From assembly GCA_964555705.1 (NCBI GenBank), contig CAZKTN010000028.1, positions 1 to 27,832 on the forward strand: DNA of 27,832 bases, given 5' to 3'. This document shows, piece by piece, positions 1 through 6,772 of the stretch. Under the pieces are notes generated by a model. The model ran no database searches. It saw nothing but the letters and a program-made list of their open reading frames with translations, and was not told the origin of the DNA. Position 1 is the first letter of the stretch, and each line of letters begins with the position of its first letter. A program made the translations under genes and the position numbers. Origin of the DNA: ZLKRG44 sp964555705. GTDB taxonomy: Bacteria > Planctomycetota > Phycisphaerae > Phycisphaerales > SM1A02.

Positions 1-1652
1 GGGCCCAGGTCAGGCGGTGGGCTGCACTGGCCACGGAAGTTCGCCCCCCAGCAGGCGATCTGCCCATCGCCTCGAAGCGCGACAAGATGCAGCTGCCCCG
101 ACGCGAGATCGACGGCGTCCGACAATTCTTCCGGCACCAGCCGCTGGCCGTACTGGTTGTCTCCCCACACGCGCACCGAGCCGTCCTCGAGCAGCGCCGC
201 CGAGTGCCGCTCGCCGGCCACGATCTTCCGCACGCCGCGAAGTCCGCCAGGCACGCTGCACTGCCCGAACTCGTTCGAGCCCCATGCGATGACGGTGCCG
301 CTGCCGAGCAGCGCCAACGAGTGATGGTCTCCGGCTGCCACAGACGTTGCGCCGACCACCGCAAGGGGCACGTTGCACTGCTGCTGCGCGTTGAGTCCCC
401 AGCAGCGCACCGATCCATCCGCGCGCAATGCAACGGTGTGGAATCCTCCCGCAGCGATCGCTGCCACGTCCGCGACGTCGCTCGGCACGTAGATCTGGCC
501 CTCGTCCTCACGGCCCCAGCAGATGGGTGTGCCGTCGCTCGCGATGGCCGCAGAGTGCAGGAGTCCGGCAGATGGTGCCGAGCTCGGCGAGATCCCGGAG
601 GGCACGCTGGACTGGCCGAAGTTGTTCGCTCCCCACGCACACGGTCCCGATCCCTTCGTGCGTGCGAGCACGTGGTAGCCGCCGCCCCACGCGGCCTCGG
701 CGCCGATGAGGGCAAGCGGCACGCTCGACTGCCCCGAGCTCGCCTTGCCCCAGCACACCAGCTTGCCATCGGCGCACAGCGCTGCGCAGTGCTCGGATCC
801 AGCCGCGATCTGCACCGCGTCAGTGAGCCCATCAGGCACATCTGCCTGGCCAGAGTCGCCAGCGCCCCACGCGATCACTCGACCGTCGGCCTGCAGCGCG
901 AGCGTGTGCAGGGCGCCTGCTGCCACGGCCGTCACCGCACCGAGGTCCGTCGGCACATCGCACTGCCCATCCTGGTTCAGCCCCCAGCAGCGGACTGCGC
1001 CGTCGCGCGTGAGCGCAACCGTGTGCCCGAGCCCACCGGCAGCCATCGCGAGCGGAGGTAGGTCCTGCGGTGGCGAGCACTGGCCGCTTCGGTTGTCGCC
1101 CCAGCACACAAGGGCGCCATTCGCATCAATGGACATGGAGTGCACTGCACCTGACGCGATCCACATCGAGGCCGCCACGTCGGGCGGCACCGATGACTGC
1201 CCAAACTCGTTGTCGCCCCACGCGACGACCTGCCCAGTCGAAGTCCGCGCGAGCGAGTGCGCGCTGCCGGCCACTGCCTGCACAGCGGTCGAGACACCCT
1301 CGGGAATCTCGCACTGCCGGTACGAGTTGTCGCCCCAGCAGCGCAACGACCCCAATTCAGTCAGCGCGACGACGTGCGCGTTGCCGGCTGACAGCGCGGC
1401 GATGTCGCGCACGTCGGCAGGCACACGCACGCGCGCCACGCTGCCCCAGGCGGAGACAGACCCGTCTGCGTTGACGGTCATCGTGAACGCGGCACCGCAC
1501 GACACCTGAGCCACGCCCGCCTGCAGCGACTCGATGCGCGAGAGCCCCATCTGGCCCCACGCGATGACATCACCGGCCTGCGATAGGGACACCGCAGACC
1601 CTACGAAGACCGCAGCCGTCACGGCGCAGCCGATCGACAGCAGACGCGGCAT
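1..1652 (-). CDS. Exported RCC1-repeat (beta-propeller) protein, 3' end cut by window edge
   Basis: The frame is open from an ATG at 1652 down to the left edge with no stop, so the C-terminus lies outside the window; at least 550 residues are visible. The first ~27 residues are a hydrophobic signal peptide ending near SLSQAG. The rest is about 14 tandem units of about 39 residues, each with a core like AWGxNxxGQCxVP followed by an AGxxHxxAL segment. Tryptophan-glycine pairs recur every ~117 nt across the whole gene. This is the compact bacterial RCC1 repeat, which folds into beta-propellers; exported versions are common in planctomycetes and their ligands are mostly unknown. In-frame ATGs at 1688 and 1694 would add up to 14 residues before the signal peptide; I prefer 1652 because the hydrophobic segment then starts at once. 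No strong ribosome binding site decides it. It is divergent from the ion channel gene. Partner or function unknown. Confidence 0.85.
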   Translation of the reverse strand, partial: MPRLLSIGCAVTAAVFVGSAVSLSQAGDVIAWGQMGLSRIESLQAGVAQVSCGAAFTMTVNADGSVSAWGSVARVRVPADVRDIAALSAGNAHVVALTELGSLRCWGDNSYRQCEIPEGVSTAVQAVAGSAHSLARTSTGQVVAWGDNEFGQSSVPPDVAASMWIASGAVHSMSIDANGALVCWGDNRSGQCSPPQDLPPLAMAAGGLGHTVALTRDGAVRCWGLNQDGQCDVPTDLGAVTAVAAGALHTLALQADGRVIAWGAGDSGQADVPDGLTDAVQIAAGSEHCAALCADGKLVCWGKASSGQSSVPLALIGAEAAWGGGYHVLARTKGSGPCAWGANNFGQSSVPSGISPSSAPSAGLLHSAAIASDGTPICWGREDEGQIYVPSDVADVAAIAAGGFHTVALRADGSVRCWGLNAQQQCNVPLAVVGATSVAAGDHHSLALLGSGTVIAWGSNEFGQCSVPGGLRGVRKIVAGERHSAALLEDGSVRVWGDNQYGQRLVPEELSDAVDLASGQLHLVALRGDGQIACWGANFRGQCSPPPDLG

Positions 1653-1694
1653 GGACCGCGGGTGCCGAGGCGGGGGTGTCGCGCTCATTGGCAT

Positions 1695-1924
1695 GGCGTG
1701 GGGCGTGAAACCTCGATGGCAGAACGTCTCTTCCCGAAAGTAGGACGCAAAGCGGGGTGCTCAAGTGGGGCGAGCCGAGGAGTTGGAGATCGCCATGTGT
1801 TTTTGAATTGTGCGGGCGCAATACTTGGTTATTGGATACATGAGGTTCGGCAATACCCTGCACGACACGCGCCGCCGGCATCTCGCCCTTCAAGCGGCCC
1901 ACGATTTGGAGAGGTTCGATTCCC
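1695..1924. other. Divergent intergenic region with an AT-richer island
   Basis: This 230-bp spacer separates the RCC1 gene from the channel gene, which are transcribed away from each other, so it must hold promoters for both. Around 1799-1860 the sequence is clearly less GC-rich than its surroundings (TTTTTGAATTG, then ACTTGGTTATTGGATACAT), as expected for a promoter region. I could not fix a convincing -35/-10 pair at proper spacing. No small gene with a good ribosome binding site was seen. Confidence 0.5.
1909..1915 (+). promoter_or_regulatory. Ribosome binding site of the channel gene
   Basis: GGAGAGG lies 9 nt before the ATG at 1925. It supports that start for the ion channel homologue. 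It is one of the few clear Shine-Dalgarno sequences in this window. Confidence 0.7.
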
Positions 1925-3073
1925 ATGCTGCCCAGGATTGCGATTGCTGTCTTCTCCGTCCTCGCACTGGTGCCGACCGGCTCCGCGCACGCGGAAGGGG
2001 CGTCAGCCGCTCAGGATGCGGCCCGCGCAACGGGTGCGCCGACGGAGCCCGCGGATCCCAAGGCCGCGGCGCTTGCGGCACTCGCGCTCCCGCCCACCGA
2101 CGGCGGGCCCGTCCGTGTGCGCGCCCGCTTCCACCTGCATGACCTCAACGAGATCGACGATGACGCAGAGGTCTTCCAGTTCACGGGCGTCATGACGCTG
2201 ACGTGGAGGGATCCGAGGGCTGCATTCGATCCCGCCGAGGCCGGCGTCAAGGAGCGGCTCTTCGACGGCAACTTCCAGTTCAACGAGAGCAGCCCCTCGT
2301 GGTACCCGCAGGCGGTGCTCATCAACGAGTCGGGCCTCTACTCGAAGAGCGGCGTCCTGCAGCGCGTACTGCCCGACGGCACGTGCACGCTGATCGAGAC
2401 GATCAATGCGGCCGCCAAGTCGGACCTCAACATGCGCCGCTATCCGCTCGACCGGCACCGGCTTGAGGCGACGTTCCAGATCCTCGGATACGACAGCAGC
2501 GAGGTGGTGTTCGAGGTGGACGAGCCGATTCCAGAGGAGGCTGCCAGCAGGATCTCGATTCCGCAGTGGGACATATTGAGGGTAGGCCTGATGGCCGGTG
2601 ACCGCGCCGCTCCCTACGCGGGGTCGTCGGGTCAGGCATCGTCCGTTGTGCTCGCGATCGACGTGCGCCGGCAGTCCTTTTACATCCTGCGGCTTGTGGT
2701 GTTCCCGCTCGCGCTCATCGTCGGCCTCTCGTTTGCCGTGTTCTGGATGGACAGGTCATCGCTTGGCGATCGCATCAGCGTGTCCTTCATCGGGATCCTG
2801 ACCGGAGTGACCTACCAGCTCGTGATGAGCCAGAGCCTCCCGCAGATCGCGTACCCGACGCTCATGCACGCGTTTCTCTACCTGAGCTTCCTCGTGATGT
2901 GCGCGACAGTGGTGGTGAACCTGGTCGTCGGCTCGATGGACAAGCGCCAGAACTTCGCGATGGGCGACCGCATCGACTACGCGTGCCGGTGGGTCTTCCC
3001 GCTTGGCTACCTGGGCATCCTTATGACGCTCGGTGTGCTGGCCGCCGTGTTCAGGGGCGCACATCCCGCCTGA
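1925..3073 (+). CDS. Pentameric ligand-gated ion channel homologue (prokaryotic Cys-loop receptor family)
   Basis: 382 residues. Residues 1-~23 are a signal peptide (AHA cleavage region), followed by an extracytoplasmic ligand-binding-type domain (~60-245) and four membrane helices: M1 ~252-275 with the conserved Pro261, M2 ~282-303, M3 ~310-335, M4 ~354-376. The signature loop reads RRYPLDRHRL (171-180), matching the family's Pro-x-Asp loop. The two disulfide cysteines are absent, as in other prokaryotic members (GLIC, ELIC). In M2, GDR (281-283) aligns with the GEK of cation-selective nicotinic receptors, and Leu292 falls at the conserved 9' gate. From these positions I infer a cation-selective channel in the inner membrane; the ligand cannot be read from sequence. 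A ribosome binding site precedes the ATG. It stands alone, divergent from the RCC1 gene and ending 12 bp from the convergent dockerin-tailed gene. Confidence 0.9.
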   Translation: MLPRIAIAVFSVLALVPTGSAHAEGASAAQDAARATGAPTEPADPKAAALAALALPPTDGGPVRVRARFHLHDLNEIDDDAEVFQFTGVMTLTWRDPRAAFDPAEAGVKERLFDGNFQFNESSPSWYPQAVLINESGLYSKSGVLQRVLPDGTCTLIETINAAAKSDLNMRRYPLDRHRLEATFQILGYDSSEVVFEVDEPIPEEAASRISIPQWDILRVGLMAGDRAAPYAGSSGQASSVVLAIDVRRQSFYILRLVVFPLALIVGLSFAVFWMDRSSLGDRISVSFIGILTGVTYQLVMSQSLPQIAYPTLMHAFLYLSFLVMCATVVVNLVVGSMDKRQNFAMGDRIDYACRWVFPLGYLGILMTLGVLAAVFRGAHPA

Positions 3074-3085
3074 TGGCGGCGCCGA

Positions 3086-4924
3086 TCAGGGGGTCGAGCC
3101 CCACTGCGCGAGCAGCTCGGAGAGGTCGATTCCGTCGACGTTGCCGTCTCCGTTGATGTCAGCCGACCCGGATGTGCCCCACGCGGCGAGCAGGATGGTG
3201 AGGTCGCTTGCATTGACCTGGCCGTCGCCGTTGAGGTCGCCTGAGAGTCCGGCTTCAGCTGGCGCCAGCACAGCAAAGGTCGCGGCGTTCGGGGCGCCCG
3301 CGGCACCCGGCTTGAACAGGCCAAGCATCGCGTCGGCATCGACTGGAGGCCGATCCGCATCAAACCAGAAGTTGTACATCGTCGCGTAGCGGAGCGCGTT
3401 CCCGTTGGGGCTCACGGCGAAGTCGCCGCCCTGCCATGTCACGTAGCCGCTGCCCACCGATGGCGTCCAGTCAGTTGGCGAGTACGGATCGCCCGAGTGG
3501 TAGTTGACGTCGCGGAAGCCGATGTTCGTGACCGTCGTGCCGGGCGCGACGGGCACCGAGAAGCGTCCTCCGCTGCGGTCCGAGTTGAGGTTCTGGATCG
3601 CGTACTCGTAGCGCCAGGTGCCGTTGCCGTTGTCGCGCACGAAGTAGCCGAGGATGAAGCGCCCATCGCCCTCGACATCGACGGTCACCAGCTCGACATC
3701 AGGGTTGAACGAGGGCCATGCCTCGATCGCGCACTTCTGCTGCACTGTGGGACCGGTGGTCGTGAGCGAGTAGGCGCCGGAGCTGAGCGCACCGACGGTG
3801 AACGCCCGCCACGAGGCGTTGTTGTCGTCGTTTCCGGCAGCCGCATCCTGCGGATGGATGTACTGCGCTTCGACGAAGTAGGTCGCACCGGCGTTCAGGG
3901 CAGGGTTGAGGTCGTTCGCGTTGACCTGCAGGCGGCGGCCGATCGTGGCCGGCGCGGCTGGCATGCCTTGGTTGTAGGTGCCCGGGAAGTAGCCGGTGGT
4001 GGCATTGATCTCCGAGCGCGCACCGAGGCCGCCCTGGCTGCCGTTGAGCCCGGCGCTGTAGGGATCGGAGCATCCGACGCCGAGGTAGCTGCCGCTTCCT
4101 GACGCCTGGCATGAGCCGCAGAGTGTGCCCTGCAGGGCGGTGAATCCGTGCTTGCCCCAGCTCATGCCGATCTGCTCGAGTCGCCCATTCTTGTGGCGGA
4201 ACATGTTCTGCGGGATGAATGGATGTCGGTTGTTGGGCGACGCGAACCACTCAAGCTGCGCCGTGCCGATGTTGCAGCTCGTGGTGCCGACGGCGTAGGC
4301 CATGATGGTCTGGCCGGCAGACACGACGGATCCGTACGCGGCGATGCTGGGGATCGCGCCGACAATCACGTCCGCGCCAGTGCCGCCACCGCCGCCTCCA
4401 CCGCCGCCGCCTCCGCCGCCTCCGCCGCCACCTCCGGTGCCAGCATCAGCGACGGCGATTGTGCCCGGCCCGGCGTTGCTGGCGCCCCAGCCGCCGACAA
4501 CGATGCGGTAGGTCGTGCCTTGGGTGAGCGATGCCGTGATCGACGACTGCAGCGAGCAGGCGTCATCGTCGCACACGAGCGGCTGCCCGGAGCCAGGGCA
4601 CCCGGAGTAGATCGCAAGGCGCGTATCCCATGAGGCGCCGCCGCATGTGGCAAAGCTGTAGTTCGAGGTGGTCGGCGCCACGAAGGTGAACCAGTTTGCC
4701 TTGTAGATCGTGTGGCTTCCGCACGCGCCGCCCGCGGGCACCGCGACGTTGACGGTGCTCGACGACGTGTCGAAGCTGTTGCTCCCGATGCTGAGCGCAG
4801 GGGCCGTGGCGCAGTCCGTCGAGCCACCCGCCACGCCGCCGTCTCCGCCGCGGGCACTGACTTGCCCGACGAGCGCGGCGGTGGATCCGAGGGCAAGGAA
4901 CGCGGCGGTGGTGGACCACTTCAT
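3086..4924 (-). CDS. Secreted protein with PPC-like domain, polyglycine linker and dockerin-like C-terminus
   Basis: 612 residues. An N-terminal signal peptide (to about VSARG) is followed by a cysteine-containing beta domain (~35-165) with TFVAPTTSNYSFATCGG and WDTRLAIYSGC, resembling the pre-peptidase C-terminal-type domains common in planctomycete exported proteins. Eighteen consecutive glycines form a linker, then comes a large domain (~185-560) with QIGMSWGKHGFTAL and GVGCSDPYSAGLNGSQGG, which I recall from uncharacterised planctomycete exported proteins. The C-terminus carries two EF-hand-like calcium loops, GDLNGDGQVNASDL and ADINGDGNVDGIDL, each followed by LLAxWG: the dockerin-like tail widespread in Phycisphaerae, usually without any cellulosome. 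Upstream, AGGAG lies ~12 nt before the ATG, a weak match. Role probably extracellular or cell surface; catalytic activity unknown. Confidence 0.85.
   Translation of the reverse strand: MKWSTTAAFLALGSTAALVGQVSARGGDGGVAGGSTDCATAPALSIGSNSFDTSSSTVNVAVPAGGACGSHTIYKANWFTFVAPTTSNYSFATCGGASWDTRLAIYSGCPGSGQPLVCDDDACSLQSSITASLTQGTTYRIVVGGWGASNAGPGTIAVADAGTGGGGGGGGGGGGGGGGGGTGADVIVGAIPSIAAYGSVVSAGQTIMAYAVGTTSCNIGTAQLEWFASPNNRHPFIPQNMFRHKNGRLEQIGMSWGKHGFTALQGTLCGSCQASGSGSYLGVGCSDPYSAGLNGSQGGLGARSEINATTGYFPGTYNQGMPAAPATIGRRLQVNANDLNPALNAGATYFVEAQYIHPQDAAAGNDDNNASWRAFTVGALSSGAYSLTTTGPTVQQKCAIEAWPSFNPDVELVTVDVEGDGRFILGYFVRDNGNGTWRYEYAIQNLNSDRSGGRFSVPVAPGTTVTNIGFRDVNYHSGDPYSPTDWTPSVGSGYVTWQGGDFAVSPNGNALRYATMYNFWFDADRPPVDADAMLGLFKPGAAGAPNAATFAVLAPAEAGLSGDLNGDGQVNASDLTILLAAWGTSGSADINGDGNVDGIDLSELLAQWGSTP
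4382..4435 (-). repeat. 18-codon glycine tract
   Basis: On the minus strand this is eighteen glycine codons in a row (mixed GGA, GGC and GGT), flanked by Thr-Gly, inside the dockerin-tailed gene. The mix of synonymous codons argues for selection on a flexible protein linker rather than pure DNA slippage, although such GC-rich tracts are prone to length change. Confidence 0.9.
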
Positions 4925-5139
4925 GGCAGCTCAGGTCTCCTATTGGGATTGCATCGATGGCGTCGGGTTTGGGGAGAGCCCGGCGACCATTGTCAGGATA
5001 GCCCAAGGATGGCAAGGGTCGAGGCGCAAGCCGCCGATCTCAGCGGGATATTGCTGGACGTGCGGGTGACGGGATCGCGCGCGGAGAGCGATGCTGCCCG
5101 AGCGATTCGCATCCGCATGCGACAGCTGCGCCGGCAACG
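4925..5139. other. Intergenic region upstream of the dockerin-tailed gene
   Basis: No gene was seen in these ~215 bp. On the minus strand a weak sigma70-like pair could serve the dockerin-tailed gene: TATCCT at 4995-5000 and TCGACC at 5017-5022, 16 nt apart, each matching consensus at 4 of 6 positions. This would give a leader of about 65 nt. Confidence 0.3.
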
Positions 5140-5173
5140 AAAAACCCCCGATGCCTCTTGGCACCGGGGGTTT
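5140..5173 (-). terminator. Intrinsic terminator after tRNA-Gly
   Basis: On the minus strand, a stem of CCCCCGGTGCC pairs with GGCATCGGGGG (one G-T wobble) around an AAGA loop, flanked by AAA on the left and followed by a run of five T. It begins 5 nt after the tRNA discriminator base. This is the only clear rho-independent terminator in the window, and it closes the long minus-strand run. Confidence 0.9.
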
Positions 5174-5177
5174 CGGA

Positions 5178-5249
5178 AGCGGGTGAAGGGACTTGAACCC
5201 TCGACATCCACCTTGGCAAGGTGGCGCTCTACCACTGAGCTACACCCGC
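5178..5249 (-). tRNA. tRNA-Gly (GCC anticodon)
   Basis: A 72-nt cloverleaf. Acceptor arms GCGGGTG and CACCCGC pair; the D arm has AGCTCAGTGGTAGAGC; the anticodon stem CCACC/GGTGG encloses TTGCCAA with anticodon GCC at 5215-5217; the T arm has GGTTCAAGTCC. The discriminator is T. The 3' CCA is not encoded (TCC follows), so it must be added after transcription. A terminator follows directly and a promoter-like pair precedes it. Confidence 0.95.
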
Positions 5250-5284
5250 AATTGCCTTGTCGCGCCCTGCGGCGCAGACGTGAA

Positions 5285-5312
5285 AAGATAGCAGATCCGC
5301 CTGCCGCGGCAA
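5285..5312 (-). promoter_or_regulatory. Putative sigma70-type promoter for tRNA-Gly
   Basis: On the minus strand, TTGCCG (5307-5312) and TATCTT (5285-5290) lie 16 nt apart, each matching consensus at 4 of 6 positions. Transcription would start near 5278, giving a leader of about 29 nt before the tRNA. A short GC hairpin (GCGCC/GGCGC near 5262-5275) lies in that leader. The assignment rests on hexamer match and position only. Confidence 0.45.
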
Positions 5313-5328
5313 GTGCCTGAAAACACGC

Positions 5329-6759
5329 CTACCAGTTGGGTGGGGGAGGCATGCCCCGGTTCTTGACCAGCCATCCGATGCGGGCCTCGGCGTTGCGCTG
5401 GCCCGCCGCGAAGTCGTTGGCACGGGCGTCGAGCGCCGCGAGCTGCTCGGTGAGCGACTCGACCGTGATGGCGTGCTCGGCGGCATGCACCGACCGCACT
5501 GGCGCGGCCTGGATGGTCGCGATGTTCGCGCGTGCGGTGCGCATCAGCCTGTCGAGCTCGCTGTACATCGCTGCCACGTTGCGCCATGACGTCAGCGCGG
5601 CATCGCAGTTCTGCTGCCAGAGCACGGTCGTGTAGCTCATCGGGCCCCAGCGGTTCGCGAGCCACCCTGCGCGCACCGGATTCACGTACACCTGGACGTT
5701 GGGCTCGTTGACCTTCGCCTGCGCCTGCGCGCGCGGGATCTGCGCGGCGATCTGGTGGCATCTCTCGAGCACCTGCCATGTGGCGTCGATCGTCGAGAGC
5801 GATGACTGGCGCTGGTCCGCCGCCTTCTTCGTCGCGGCACGCATGAGCTGCTCGCCCATGTGGCCAGCCGCACGCCAGTCTGCGATGCCGATCGCCTTGC
5901 CGATCGACTCGATGCCGCCCGGGACCTCTCGCGCAAGCCCGCACGCGACTGCCTCCTTCTCGGTCAGGCCATCGGCAAGCTCGCCCGGCCCAAAGGTGCT
6001 CATGCCTGCAGGGGCCGGATCGGGCTCGGTGTTGCTCCACTCGATGCTGTCGCCCTCGCCGCGCCACGAGTAGAGGTGCGCCGTGGGATCGGTGAGCGCC
6101 TTGACGAGCGCGCGCATGTCAGGGTCGTAGACGCTTAGCTTCTCGTAGATCTCGAGCGTGCGAGAGAGGCCGTCCTGGGGCGGTGCGCCGGCTGCAGCAA
6201 CGCCGTCCCCCGCGGGCACATCCATTGCCGCATCAAACTGGATAATGGTGCCCGAGGACTTTGCGGGAATGAAGACCTCGCGCACCGGGAAGAGCAGCAT
6301 CGTCGCGGGACCGATGCACTTTCGCACGTATGCGACGACGGGTACCTGCTTCACCGCGCTGCCGAGCAGGTCTGCCATCCGGTATGCGTCCTCGTCGGAG
6401 CCGCCCTCGCAGTCGATGTCGAGCACGATGCACGTGAGCGGCTTCAGGCCGCCAGTGCGCTTGACCACGGTCTCGAGCGCCTCGACGGGCACATCGGTGC
6501 CGATCGCGCCCTTGAAGGGGATCACCATGTAGCGGCCGCGCAGCGCGTCGTCGGTCATCTGCGCGGCGAGGTCCGCGAGCGTGACGGACATCGATCCGCC
6601 CTTCGCGTGCTCGCCGTGCGGCGACTGCTGGACGTTCGGTGCGGGTTCGCCTTGAGTCGCCTGCTGGCCGCCCGCGAGCGATGCGACGAGCGCGATCGCT
6701 GCGCACGCGCATGTGCACCCGAGTCCCAGCCTCGATTGTCCTGCCAGAGCGTGTGTCAT
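5329..6759 (-). CDS. Exported SppA/NfeD-like (ClpP-crotonase fold) protein with apparently lost catalytic serine
   Basis: 476 residues from the ATG at 6759, which has GGTGAGG 6 nt upstream. A GTG at 6771 is possible but has a worse context. An N-terminal hydrophobic segment (LGLGCTCACAAIALVASLAG) is a signal peptide or anchor. Residues ~70-180 match the fold of SppA and NfeD-type membrane serine proteases: YMVIPFKGAIGTDV, then IVLDIDCEGGSDEDAYRMAD, then VPVVAYV, then an expected nucleophile region. There the usual SA(A/G) is replaced by IGPATMLLF, with no serine in place, so it may be a non-catalytic relative. The C-terminal ~150 residues look helical and end in MPPPPNW. Its ribosome binding site overlaps the tricorn stop codon, so both should be translated from one message. 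A helper, scaffold or peptide-binding role beside tricorn is inference. Confidence 0.7.
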   Translation of the reverse strand: MTHALAGQSRLGLGCTCACAAIALVASLAGGQQATQGEPAPNVQQSPHGEHAKGGSMSVTLADLAAQMTDDALRGRYMVIPFKGAIGTDVPVEALETVVKRTGGLKPLTCIVLDIDCEGGSDEDAYRMADLLGSAVKQVPVVAYVRKCIGPATMLLFPVREVFIPAKSSGTIIQFDAAMDVPAGDGVAAAGAPPQDGLSRTLEIYEKLSVYDPDMRALVKALTDPTAHLYSWRGEGDSIEWSNTEPDPAPAGMSTFGPGELADGLTEKEAVACGLAREVPGGIESIGKAIGIADWRAAGHMGEQLMRAATKKAADQRQSSLSTIDATWQVLERCHQIAAQIPRAQAQAKVNEPNVQVYVNPVRAGWLANRWGPMSYTTVLWQQNCDAALTSWRNVAAMYSELDRLMRTARANIATIQAAPVRSVHAAEHAITVESLTEQLAALDARANDFAAGQRNAEARIGWLVKNRGMPPPPNW

Positions 6760-6765
6760 CGTTGG

Positions 6766-6772
6766 CCTCACC
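6766..6772 (-). promoter_or_regulatory. Ribosome binding site overlapping the tricorn stop codon
   Basis: GGTGAGG contains the TGA stop of the tricorn gene (6768-6770) and lies 6 nt before the ATG at 6759. It decides that start over the upstream GTG and ties translation of the two genes together. Confidence 0.65.

Noticed and set aside
87..1509. Long plus-strand open frames (324 and 267 codons) opposite the RCC1 gene
   Set aside because: They are antisense reflections of a GC-rich repeat gene; the proteins show no motifs, whereas the minus strand gives regular RCC1 units and a signal peptide.
4382..4435. Short tandem CCGCC-type repeat as a possible array or regulatory repeat
   Set aside because: It is in frame as eighteen mixed glycine codons between two protein domains.
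5262..5275. GC hairpin as terminator of the SppA-like gene
   Set aside because: The stem GCGCC/GGCGC is only 5 bp and is not followed by a T run; it lies in the tRNA-Gly leader.
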